From Emergomyces orientalis (taxonomy: Eukaryota; Ascomycota; Eurotiomycetes; Onygenales; Ajellomycetaceae), in assembly GCA_002110485.1 (NCBI GenBank), contig MOWL01000024.1:1116001-1180000 (forward strand): a DNA stretch of 64,000 nt, read 5' to 3'. Positions 1-11,217 of this stretch are shown piece by piece; within the stretch, counting starts at the first letter, position 1; each line of letters starts with the position of its first letter. The notes under the pieces are model-generated. The model saw only the letters and a program-made list of their open reading frames with translations. It was not told where the DNA came from and did no database searches. The translations under genes and the position numbers were made by a program.

Positions 1-1276
1 GCAGGTATGATGTGGATGTGGGGATGGGGTTGGATTATTCCATGTGATATTTTTTTCTTTCGTCAAGATTGGATTGGATCGTCTTATGTTGACAGGGGAT
101 ATACTTTTCCTTTTCAATCCTTCTTTTCTTTTCACTCCTTCTTGGTTCTTTCTTTTTTCATTTTTATTGTCTGTTAAATTTTTGTGTGCACTTTTCTTTT
201 GCTTTCTTTCTCTCTCTCTCCTTTTTATATAATTTTTTTACCCAGAGCTGGAGTTTTTTTTCTTCTTTTTCTCTCTTTGTTAATCTTCTGCTCCTGGAAT
301 TGAAATTCAACCTCATTTCTTCTATCACATCATTTTTTTTCTTCTTCTAAACTCCTATTGTTGACCATTTTGGCATTTTCCAATTCCCCTGAGATTAAAT
401 GATCTGTTTTATACTTGTGCATGTCAATTTCAGCGTTTTCTTGCATTGTTTTTTCCAGCATATTTCTGATGTGTGAACTCATTCATTTATGCAACCCATT
501 CTCAACCCTTGTGATTTAAGGGTGTCTACATACTCTTCATCCCTTTTTACAATGATCCACTTTCATTTTACATCACATAGTTATTCTTCATTATTTAGAT
601 CCTCTTCTATCTAACTTTCATTTTTTTGTTTGCTCTTTACTTCTCTTTTTTATGTTGGTTATTTGAGGATGAATGAGCACTGTTTTTTCCCTTTTGCCTG
701 GCAGGTAATATATGAAACTCAACTCAGCCTCTGTTTTCTTTTATGCTTATATGTTCTACCCAATTCCCCTGCATATCACATGCATTATTCTTTATTTATT
801 TTTACATTCATGACTATGATTCCCCTGTAGATACTATTTACTTACATTCAGATATGAATTTCATATAATCATAATGAAGATGAGACACCCGGTCTTGCAT
901 TTGCTGAACAGATTATTTTTATTTTTATTTTTATTTTTTAAATGTTCTTTAATATTAGTATCAGAAGAGCGCTGGGTTTGTATCTCTAAAGAGTTCTCAG
1001 AAAATATTGAAATTGAATAACCTAGTTAGGTATCCCGGATAAAATAGATGATAAAGTGATTGAGTGAAAAAATGAGATATTTCAGCAACAAAAGAAATAA
1101 AAGTGAACCCCAAAATGTGTCAACTCTCATCCATATATATTTACATGCAAAAACAAAAAACCATTAAAGAGTATTTTATTCTCGACATCTACCCAACCCC
1201 AATCCACCTCAAGCGGAGCAAAAAAACAAAAAAAAAAAAAAAAAAAAGGAAAGAAAAGAAAATGCTTGTGCAAAAT
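1..1276. other. T-rich non-coding stretch
   Basis: I see no convincing gene here. The plus strand is strongly pyrimidine/T-rich with many short C/T tracts, an ATTTTT-type run around 915-940 and a perfect A20 tract at 1228-1247, just beyond the GPI10 stop codon on the other strand. The open frames are short and low complexity. The right part is probably the 3' flank of GPI10; the left part may belong to a gene outside the window. Confidence 0.6.
1228..1247. repeat. A20 homopolymer
   Basis: Twenty consecutive A on the plus strand, preceded by another A6 run. On the minus strand this is a T-tract 30-50 bp past the GPI10 stop codon. It is prone to length variation and sequencing error. Confidence 0.9.
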
Positions 1277-4027
1277 TCAAGACCACAACTCCCTCTCCGA
1301 CCTGCCCCTTGATTTTGATTTCTTCACCAACCCATCCCAATCAGGTACCCACGGCGATTCTGTCATCCATTCCGGCCACCTCGTCTGCCTCATCCTTCCC
1401 CTCCACGACCACGGCCAAGACCACGTCAACTGCCACCGCCTCGTATTCCGCTGCAGAGATGATAGCGAAGGCCACGACCATGACCACGAAACGTGGTACC
1501 ATTTCTTGGACCTTGATGGAGAATTGGAAAACGGCCTCGCCGGGAAAAATGACGATGGTGATGATGATCTCAGCGATCCCAACGACGACCATGACCAGGA
1601 AGTGGGGAGAAACGAATCCAAACTCCCCCTCATCCCCGACCGCGCCCCGAACCACGACGACCCTCTCGCTGCCTCCTTCCTAAACCCATCAATGATCTTA
1701 TCAAATTGTTTCTCGCGTTCCTCCATGCTCCGCTGCCAGCTGGCCTGGTACTGCAGGCGTGTATGCTCGCGCCATTCCCGTTGGAGAGCCCGGTCTAAAC
1801 ACCAGACGACAATGTCGCCTTTGCGTCGCCAGTCGTCGTGCCAAGCTGTGTTCCAGGTGCGGTAGCATTCGGCGTATGGGGAGCTGTGGAGGGCTGTGCG
1901 TAGTGTTGGCTCGAGTTGGGCGAAGAAGGTGAGATAGTCGGGCCAGGGGTGGTGGGGGGTTGTACGATCGAGGGCGTTGGGTGATGGATGATGGTGGGTA
2001 AGTAGGTTGTTGTTGACTTGATACGAGGGTTTTGAGGGGAAGTCACGTAATCCACCCTTCATTTTATTTTGGAGGAAAGTAGAGGGGTCTTCGTAGAACT
2101 GGTCCGCTTCATCAAGGTAAGTGGATTTTTCGGTTGAGTTGAGGTTTACGGGGGGCTCGCAAGACAAAGCCCATGCTTGGATGCCTGGAAAGATGAGATG
2201 CGAGCGCCAAGGGGTGCTGTGACATGGCATAAGGAAGCCAACTGTCATAACTGCTGGTATCAGGGAAGAAGAAGAAGAAGAAGAAAGGCCTGCTTCGGAT
2301 CCTAGCTTGATTGTGGCTTCTCCTAGATAGTGGCTATCGTATTGGGTGCGGAGATAGTCCATGATGTTGAGGGTGCCTGATGCGTGGGAGAGAGTGGTAT
2401 AATAGGCAATATAAACGTTCACCAGAACGCCAAATATCAAAAGGAGACGCCGGGGGCCATTTGAGGGTGAACGGGAGGAGATGGCGGGGAAGAAGAACTT
2501 CACCAAAGGCAGAGAGGAAAGGATTATAAGGCATGGAAGAAGCGGGTAGATGAAGCGAACTTCCTTATGGGATACCAATGAAAGGACGGCGGGCATAAAT
2601 GTGCATGTAGCTGCGAGTTGACGTCTGATGGAATTCTGTTGGCTATTCAAGCTTCTTTGTTTCGTGAAAATCGCTTCGAAAAGCCCGACTAAAGTGAATG
2701 GGAGAACGGTCGTGAGGAGGAGCGGGTAGCCTTGAGAGAGGTAGTAATGCCAGTCATTGCGCCCATAAAATATGGCGAGTGATTGGGCGATGTTAAAATA
2801 GAGAAATTTAAAGGGCGGAAATGTCCAAGACCCGTAGTAGGTACGATCCAAAAGCATTGATATGCCGAGTACGATAGATCTAGTGGATTATCAGTATTAA
2901 TTTTCCTCACGATTTTAAATGAGATAAACGGACCCGGAAAATACAGCTTCATAAATAAACATCATAAATTCCTTGGTGGTTGGTCTGACGAAGGAAAATG
3001 TCCATATCTGACGAAATGATGCGGGTCTCTTAAACACCGCGAATGTTGCCAGACAAATCCAAATCAAGAGATTAGTTGGGCGGAGAATGCAAGCGAAAGC
3101 TGCAAGAAGTAGACATAACCGCAAGCTATACTGCGGTCAGATTGATCAAACATATAAGGTATCGACCGGCGTACCTGGACAATCCGCTTTGCCTATGCCG
3201 TTGCGTGGCAGCCTTGTTTCTTGTGCCTTCATTGCTGGGCCCGGTTCTTCGCAGGGAAGACGATTCCGATGGCCATTCCCATGGCCACAAATACAATGCA
3301 ACGATTGTGAGGCTTGTCTCGAGGCAATTTGACAATGTTCGCGTCGAGCAAAACCACTGCCAGGGACTTAGGACAGTTAATGCGAGCTAAAGGGGAATAA
3401 TTAGTGCCTGATATTTCGGTATGCACATGTTTATGCGGCACCGTCACTTACAATCCCCCAGGCTTCATGGCTGTAGTTTCCATAAACTTTGCCGCCCAGT
3501 TTCCACGTATAAAAATCTCCAACAGCGGCGAACAAAGCCTGTGTGAGCTTTGGGGCAGCAAGGAGGATGTTTGCGCGATAGAGAGGGGATATCGATAGAT
3601 ATTCAGATATGAGGTTAGATATATAATAAACTGTCGCAAAAAGATATGGATGTATTGACGACCGCAATCGATGTCTCCATTCCTGCGCGCAACCGTTAGC
3701 CACAGTGAAATCGAACAGAAAATACCCTGTTGGATACACCTGGTGCTGTCCTACCCAAGTTATCCAAGCACCACTGTCCCTACCAAATGCGATCTCCCAT
3801 GCCGGTTCCAGCGACTGGAAAAATTCATCTGGTTGGAAAAACGTCCTGACGCAGAGTGCGTTCAGCGCACGAAACGCGATAAGAAAGAGGAGGATATTTT
3901 GGGGGGTATTTGGGTCTATTCGTTTGGAGGATGCTCGTGTCCTAGGCTTGGTGGTTATGGAGCTGGAGTCATATTCATTGCTGGCCGTAGAGGGAGCCTT
4001 TCGGGGCCGTGTCGACGTCGAAGGCAT
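1277..4027 (-). CDS. GPI10: GPI mannosyltransferase 3 (GPI10/PIG-B), four exons
   Basis: ER membrane mannosyltransferase that adds the third, alpha-1,2-linked mannose to the GPI anchor precursor, using dolichol-phosphate-mannose (GT22 family; established role). Proposed exons on the minus strand are 4027-3452, 3386-3175, 3125-2934 and 2879-1277, giving about 860 aa; all junctions keep frame. The GT22 acidic loop is visible near residue 65 (FFQPDEFFQS), followed by TLSNCLET, WPWEW, ILRPTN and the YYGSWTFPPFKFLYFN / FYGRNDWHYYLSQGYP blocks typical of GPI10. A GAA repeat encodes a Ser run near 2263-2284. The last 120 or so codons are Trp/Ser/Arg-rich and look unlike normal coding sequence, so the C-terminus may be wrong (frameshift or missed intron). 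It is divergent from the ornithine aminotransferase gene with about 650 bp between the starts. Function is well supported; the 3' end is uncertain. Confidence 0.88.
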
Positions 4028-4680
4028 GGTCTTCCCGTATCACCATAGCGGGAGCGAAACGCGGAGACTTGGGATGAAGCAATCGTCGCGTCGAAACAGA
4101 CTCAGCACGATATATGTTGCAAGGATAGGTGGATCCGTGAATAGTTCAACCAATACACTGCAGAAGCTCCTATCAGCCTCCCAGCAGTGGCTTTTTTTTT
4201 GTTGCTTGTTGGCGATGAATAACCGCAGGAGTTGGATTGGCTCCGAATAAATTTCCTAGCAGCACTAGTTAGCTTGCTTAAGCATCTCGAAGTACCCGCT
4301 ACTGCAATCTCCGTGCAGAGTGACTTTTAGTGTGGGGAATCTGGTCCCTGTACATGCAGCTAGTCCTGTTGTCGAGGGGTGGTTATTGCTGGGAAGTTGG
4401 AAACAAAGCAAAGTTGAAGCCGCAATGCAATGGGTATCGTCGGTCATGCTCACGTTCTCCCCGCCGCAACTGTCGCCGTATATAAACTCCGATTGCTTCC
4501 CCCCGCCGAAAAATATTATATCCCAAAATATAACTGTTCTTATCGTCTTTTCGGAAGGCTGTATTAACTAAATATAAATGTTTTTCGAGTTAACAAGCTT
4601 AACTACGTCGTCTTACAGCAAGCTCTAGAACAACGACCCGCCTTTTCAGTACTACACTACCTCCGCCATCCGTAGCCATC
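4028..4680. promoter_or_regulatory. Divergent promoter GPI10 / ornithine aminotransferase
   Basis: This 650 bp region lies between two divergent starts. It holds a TATATAAA element at 4479-4486, about 195 bp upstream of the aminotransferase ATG, and a C-rich leader just before that ATG. No gene is seen. Its role as a shared promoter is inferred from the layout. Confidence 0.5.
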
Positions 4681-6273
4681 ATGTCTCCAATCGCCACCGC
4701 CAAAGCTGCTGCAGGTTCTGCTCAGACCCCAAAAATAGGCCAGAAATCCACAGCGGCTTCGTCTGGACCAGCTGCACCTCTCGACCGTTCCCGGTTCCAT
4801 GCCTCGTCAACATCGGCTGCCATCGACGCAGAGCATCAATATGCGGCCCATAACTACCACCCGCTTCCCATCGTCTTTGCCCGCGCTGCTGGTACTACCG
4901 TCTGGGATCCCGAGGGACGTTCCTATCTCGATTTCCTCTCCGCCTACTCCGCCGTTAACCAGGGCCACTGCCATCCAGAGTTGGTCAAGGTTTTGGTCGA
5001 TCAGGCATCTACTCTCACGCTGAGCTCCCGAGCTTTCTATAACGATGTATTCCCTAAATTTGCGGAATTCGTCACAAAATTCTTCGGTTTCGATATGGTC
5101 CTGCCCATGAACACGGGGGCTGAGGCTGTGGAAACTGGTATCAAGATTGCCAGGAAATGGGGCTACAAAGTCAAGGGCATTCCTCAAAACGAGGCTATTA
5201 TTTTGAGCGTGGAGAACAACTTCCATGGACGTACTGTCAGTGAACTAAAATAACCAAGGACGCTTCTTGTTGTCAACTATATTATGTCCCCAATATATAT
5301 GTTTCTTTTTTAACTGACCGAGGGAGGATTACAGTTTGCGGCGATATCAATGTCGTCTGACCCAGAATCAAGGGATAACTATGGTCCTTACCTGCCCCTG
5401 ATTGGCAGCACGATTCCAGGCACGGATAAACCAATCCCCTTCAACGACAAAGCCGCGCTGCGTGAGGCATTCGACAAGGCAGGGCCAAATATTGCTGCAT
5501 TCTTAGTCGAGCCAATCCAGGGTGAAGCCGGCATCGTCGTGCCTGACGATGATTACCTCAAGGAAGCCAGAGCTCTCTGTGACAAGCACAATGCGCTCCT
5601 CATCTGTGACGAGATCCAGACCGGCATTGCCAGAACCGGCAAACTGCTCTGCCATGAGTGGAGCGGTATCAGACCGGACCTTGTCCTGCTAGGCAAGGCG
5701 ATATCCGGCGGCATGTACCCCGTATCCTGTGTCCTGGGCAGCAAGGATGTCATGCTCACAATCGAGCCGGGAACGCACGGCTCGACGTATGGTGGCAATC
5801 CACTCGGGTGCGCCATCGCCATTCGCGCACTGGAAATCATCCGCGACGAGAAGATGGCCGAGCGGGCAGAGAAGCTTGGCCATCAATTCCGTGATGGGTT
5901 GGCGGCTATAGACAGCCCTATGATCAAGGGGATTCGGGGTAAGGGGCTGCTGAATGCCGTTGTCATAGACGAGTCTAAAACTGGCGGACACTCTGCATGG
6001 GACCTCTGTATGCTGATGAAAGAAAACGGGTTATTGGTACGTTTTTTGTAACCTATTTCTCAATATATTTTTCCTATCATTCACCTCATTCTCCACATGG
6101 CCCTTCTAAACGGCTAACCTTCTTCCCCACCTATTTTTCCATAGGCCAAACCAACGCACCAGAACATCATTCGCTTCGCACCGCCGTTGGTCATTACGGA
6201 AGAAGAACTCAAAAAGGCCCTGAGCATCATCGAGCAATCCGTCAAGGAGCTGCCAAATATGAAGAAAGCATAA
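4681..6273 (+). CDS. Ornithine aminotransferase, three exons
   Basis: PLP enzyme converting ornithine and 2-oxoglutarate to glutamate-5-semialdehyde and glutamate, in arginine catabolism and proline synthesis (class III aminotransferase; the yeast homologue is CAR2). Exons are 4681-5235, 5335-6036 and 6145-6273; phases fit and give 461 aa, close to the family length. Visible blocks are LDFLSAYSAVNQGHCHP, MNTGAEAVETGIKIARKWGY, NNFHGRT joined across intron 1 to FAAISMSSDPESRDNYGP, VEPIQGEAGI, LICDEIQTGIARTG, the PLP-lysine motif LLGKAISGGMYPVS (Lys near residue 306), and HGSTYGGNPL. No mitochondrial targeting peptide is obvious. The Ala/Ser-rich N-terminal 40 residues are poorly conserved in such proteins. 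The start is the first ATG of the frame, in a good context (ccatcATGtct). Confidence 0.95.
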
Positions 6274-7189
6274 GACACGAGAGCGAAACTCACGAAACTG
6301 GCTCGCCATTGTCGATAGCCCAGAAAGAAACCAGAAAAACCTACTAAAAAAATCAGTAATGGTACAAAACGGCGCTTGCAAGCTGTGTTCACCCAACTAA
6401 CGTTTACCACGACCATCTGACGAGATTTCCTTCTGCCCCCATCATTCGACCCCCAAATTATTAACATCATTAACAGCTCCACTCCAGTATATATGTATTT
6501 ACGAAAACACCGCATCATTAATCAATAAAGAAATGGCGTATGCTTTTGCATTTTTATTTTTATTTTTTCAGAGCGGGTGGCCTCTCAGCTCTAGCAGGAA
6601 CTTGGTGGTCAGTTTACATGGTTGGGATGTTTGCGGCTGCATGGCGGCGATGGCTATGAGATATGGCTTTTATTGTCTGTTATTTTGCTGCAAAGCGCTG
6701 ATTCCACCCGATATGTGGCGGCGGCGGCCTTGGTGGTATGGACTTTGCCGGTTTTAATTATTTTATTGTTTGTTTATTATCAAGGCTGTGCGTGAACATG
6801 TAGCTATATATTGCGCTGTACACTATGGGTTAATACTCCATGGCTGGGCTTTGGAGGTTTGCTTTCTTTTTGCCTATTTATGATGACCGTATATATATTC
6901 CCTGATACGGAAATTGGATATGTGGGAAGTAACTATTTGATTATAATATGTGAGAATGAATGAAACTGAGAATGAGGGATAGAGATGAAATCTTATTTTA
7001 TTTCATATTTTCATTCGTCTCTTAAATAAGATGTCGAAAATCTACCCCTTTTTCTGGAAACTTTACCTGCTTTAAACTGCTAAAATAAATATAAGGAAAT
7101 ATGTTTTCCACGTGTTGCGGGTACACAGTATAGCAGCAGCAGCTTAGGGAGCAAACTTAACAAAAGTTTACCCCTTGACCTGGATTAAG
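6274..7189. other. Non-coding, 3' flank of aminotransferase
   Basis: AT-rich sequence with no convincing coding signal. Small ORFs here (for example 6533-6757) are low complexity. A short CAG/AGC run lies at 7131-7143. Confidence 0.5.
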
Positions 7190-7626
7190 CTAGACCATCG
7201 GACCATCAAATTCGCACATGTCAGCCACCACAACCACCAGCCCAGCAGCATAACCTTCCGGCCATTTGTCCAGTAATATAGGCGGCTCTACATGATAGGC
7301 CATCCATACCCATTCGCCTACCCCCAACATCTTCCACATATTTGCACTATGCGCAGGTTTATATATTCTCTTCCCTGTAAATGAGCTTCTAGCGGCAAAG
7401 GTACAGGGGAGGCCCCGGACGTGCACCACCATCTGCATCCCCAACGCCACCTCCGCCCTCCGTGTCTCTCTCCGCCTCCTCCCGCTTCCAAAGTTGGCGA
7501 CGGTGCAGACTCTGGTTGCGCGTTTTCACCAGTGGAAATGCCGAATTTACATAGGGAGTAGTCAAACATCAGCATAAATGAGAGGATAAGAACAGTGACT
7601 AGGGCTATGGCGGTGTTCTTTTGCAT
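7190..7626 (-). CDS. Possible small secreted/membrane protein, frame change inside
   Basis: Not recognised. An ATG at 7626 opens a frame whose first 25 residues form a signal- or anchor-like segment (MQKNTAIALVTVLILSFMLM...). That frame becomes Gly/Arg/Trp-rich after about residue 50. A second minus frame (ending at the stop at 7190) is much more protein-like from about 7450 down, with segments such as FTGKRIYKPAHSANMWKML and YHVEPPILLDKWPEGY. The second frame has no upstream ATG. This could be one gene with an intron or a frameshift near 7450-7530, or chance. No function is suggested. Confidence 0.3.
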
Positions 7627-10600
7627 TGGTACTGCTATTTGGTGACTAGCATACCTCGTATTTTTTTAAATTTTTTGATTTTTGATTTTTTGATTCCGAG
7701 CCTTTTATGATATCCCCCTTTCTCCCAGTAGATGTTTTGTTCCTGTGGCTGTTTCCCCTTCTTCTTGTGAGCTGCTAATGTTTCATGAAGGTATTGGTCT
7801 CCCTTCCGTTCGGGTTTAGCAGGATAGACAGATTTTCATGATTATCGGAGAGGTACCGGCGATGAAGAGGTTGAATGCCTTTTGGCACCGCATGTGTGAT
7901 TCGGCAGTTAACGATTAAGGGCGAGGATTTTTTGGATACACAGGAGGGCATTATGAGATTGCCAATATTTGATGAAGAAAACAAGCTCCCACAACTTCTC
8001 ATAACTCGTATGAGATATTTGATCATTGCCAATTCAACCCAAGACTTCAAAAGAAAGAAACCATACAGTTTTCTCTCTGGATCTCATGAGTATATCTCTA
8101 ATTACCAGATATATAATGTCGTGAGGAACGAAATGAGATAGACAGAGGAAAATATATAGTTTATTTGATCTCAAGTACAGCACTGGCAAGAACCTCTCTA
8201 TGCCGTTCGTTGTGCATGTTTGCGAAAATACATCGCCAGATTTAAAAAAAAGGTTGCCAGGGCGCAAGGCAACACAAAAGCAACCGAGGAAAGGGTTATT
8301 ACCGAACACGAAACAAGTATGGAACGAACAAGGTTCAGACAGAGGAATTATTTCTCGACTCAGCGAAGAGTGAAATGCAGCATGTAGTTTGGAAGAAGAA
8401 AACACCGGAAATGGGTAAGAAGGCGAGAATGCGTTTCCAGGCCGATGCAAACCTAGTTATTCAAATTGAGCTGGGGCTCAAAAAAAGCTGGGTAAAAAAG
8501 AAGAAGCGAAATCAGCCCCTGCCAGCCATTGTAGCTGGGGAAGCGAGTGACATATTTTCGAAATAAAGCCCTGAGGTCCATGATTGATTTTCGTATTAGC
8601 GACTTTAGTTCGCGCGCAGCGGATTCGTGAGTTATATCGAGCTAATTTTTAGATTGTAAGCAGTTCAGTTGATTAATTGCGCATGCTTTGCAACAAAGCA
8701 AAACGTGGATTGCGGTAGATACAAACAGAGAAGACATGAAAAGGGATGAAAAGCAAAGTAAAATTGTGGGAGCGAACTGTAGGATTTTGTCATATGCATG
8801 GCAGCCCAGTAGGGCTGGTCGCTTGGAGTCTTGGAAGATTCATATCGCAAGGGGGTGGTGGGTATTTTTAAGTGCAGCGTATTTTGTGCATTTGTATGAT
8901 GGCAAGGTGGTGTGCATTTTTTATTCCTCATGGCTTTAATATTGGCTAGACGCATGTACTAGCAGGCTGCAGATGTGAGATCTAAGCTCGTCAAAAGAAG
9001 GTTCCGCAAGAGCCAGCGCAATTGTTTGGTTTTTATTTCTTGTTGCATGCTAAAGTAAATGCTTGGATGGCTGTGTCTTTTTCCCCGAGCGATTCTGAAT
9101 TTATCCGCGGTATCTGGTGGGAAAATCGCTCTAGAAGACCTCCATTCAAGTTGTAAATTGCGTCTCCAGAGATACTCGGAAAAATACTGAGTGGTCGACA
9201 AGTACCAACAACTACAAGTTGATGTTGTTTCAAGTTCATCCAGATATTATCCCCTCGAAGCATGCAATTGAAATCCATCAACCGCGAATGGATCTGGTGC
9301 TCTCGCTCACTAGAACTCAATGACCTAGGCATTCTTTGTGAGTTTTGTGGATCCAGCAACGACGAAAAGTTCCCGAGCGTAGCGGGATTAGGATAGCTCC
9401 CAGTATTACGAGGTCGAGGGCACTGATTATTCCGGGGAGGAAGGCCCCGAGTCTGGCAAGAATGGCGCCGGCGAATACAACAACACAAGATGTCCCCGGT
9501 CCCAGGGACGAGGAGGGTTGCAAATCTTGCGATAAAATCCACGAAATAAACTCGACAGCTAAAACTCGACCAATGAGAAAAAAAGATGGGAAGTGGCAGA
9601 AAACAAGAACAAAAACAGGGCCTCCTCCCTTTACGCACGGCACGAACCCACTAGAAGCACAAAGAAATTGGCTGCTGGAGGGCAGGCAGGCTCAGTTCGG
9701 CAGAAGACGACAAAATAGTAAACAGAATTCAGCATTTTTCAATTGGTAGAAAACAGAGATGAGGTTATTCCAATCTCCAAAGAACGGAGAGATCGCATGG
9801 CATATCTTGCTCAACAATGTGCGTGAAAAGCCAGCTTACATTTTTCTTGTCTTATTCCTTCTTCTCCAAAGGCAGACTTCATAGCTGGAGTCATACATAG
9901 ACACGAGTAGAGTAGGTTCAAAAATGGCTTAGATCCATATGATGTCCTGCTTGGCTATGGCTGAATGCAGCATGTCGAGCTCACCATAATTGATTAAGTG
10001 ATTATAGCTTTGGCCAATTGAGGTTCTTCAGATTAATCATGATCCGTCCAGTAGCAGTACTCCGTGCCCTCGTTGTTAACCCTCGTTGTTAACCCTCGTT
10101 GTTAACATATTTCGTTCGGGAAAAGGTCGTGAACCAGAAATATTGCCAATTATCAGGCTCATTGAGGGCTAAAAGGACGGACAACAGACTTCTGTCTCCA
10201 AGTCTCATAACCTCTGAAGCAAGGTCATTCTGCTGTAATTAAATATCACGGATGGTTAAAACATGCACTGGCGGTTGGGAATGACATGCAGTTTGGAGAT
10301 GCCAGCAAATGGGCTCAGCACTAAGACCGGGCGAATGCCGAAGGAGCTGACAAATGCATGGGCTGGCTTAGTGATATATTCTCGCCGCCATCTCGGAACT
10401 TCGATCTCCGATGGATTCGGTGCATAATTCATCTAGCCGTCAGTGTCTGACAGGCGGAGCCTCGGGGCTTGCAAGCTCCAACCACATCAATCAATCCTTC
10501 CAAGGATGCCGCCAACTGAGGGGTGGCTGCAATCCAAACTTGCTTGCGAGCGTTACGAAGTGACCAATGACAAAAATGCCACGCGAGGGCTGTCATGCAA

Positions 10601-11217
10601 AGCCAACGGTCTGGCCTCGAACTCCTGGTCCTCCCTCAGTCGATTCCTGGCCTGTTTGTTGTAATCCAAAATGACCATGATAATTGAGCAGGCCAGGGAA
10701 CCGGATTTGAGGAAATCGACCCGGGATGACAGAAGTTTTCCCAAGACGCAGCACGCTAGCTTAATAATAGCAAAGGATCAAATCACAACTCAATAATGAA
10801 CTACTCTTGCCTCGATGGCTTGATTTCGTTGCTCCCATCCGGTTAGGACTCCTGCCCCGCCTGTCACTTGGGCATGGAGTGGGCATGTACCTAGGTATCT
10901 CGTCGGTCCCAATTCTTGCTATTCTCCGGTTATGAGCACTAGTACAAAACGAATGGGTAGAAAAAGGCAAAATCCAGCCGGAACCGAGCAAAAGGTTCCA
11001 ATCCCCAGATGCTTTGCACTTGTGCTTAGATTGTTCATTATTAAGTAGAAGTGGGCTAAATCCGTCCCCAAGGCAGCTGGGAAGACACTCGGACATAAGA
11101 GGCATGGTATTTCTTACTATTTTTTACATCTCTGCACTGTCATGTTTCCTATTTTCTCCCAAGTCTTGTCTCTGCGGTTCATTACGCTAGCGAGAAACGG
11201 TGCTCTTCGCGCCTAAT
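7627..11217. other. Long gene-poor stretch
   Basis: About 3.6 kb without a gene I can defend. On the minus strand at 9317-9643 there is a hydrophobic open frame (for example VVVFAGAILARLGAFLPGII) with no ATG of its own. About 230 bp upstream of it on the minus strand is a short ATG frame that ends at a GTAAGC donor (around 9834). They might be exons of a small membrane protein, but no clean model results. A three-copy 13 bp repeat lies at 10068-10106. The last few hundred bases are the promoter of the ABC transporter gene. Confidence 0.45.
10068..10106. repeat. 3 x 13 bp perfect tandem repeat
   Basis: Three identical head-to-tail copies of CCTCGTTGTTAAC (10068-10080, 10081-10093, 10094-10106). 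Each copy ends in the palindrome GTTAAC. It lies about 1.1 kb upstream of the ABC transporter ATG, in otherwise non-coding DNA. Confidence 0.95.

Noticed and set aside
9033..9638. 201-codon minus-strand ORF overlapping a hydrophobic frame (9317-9643)
   Set aside because: The two frames compete, neither has a well-placed ATG or clear splice partners, and composition is not protein-like throughout.
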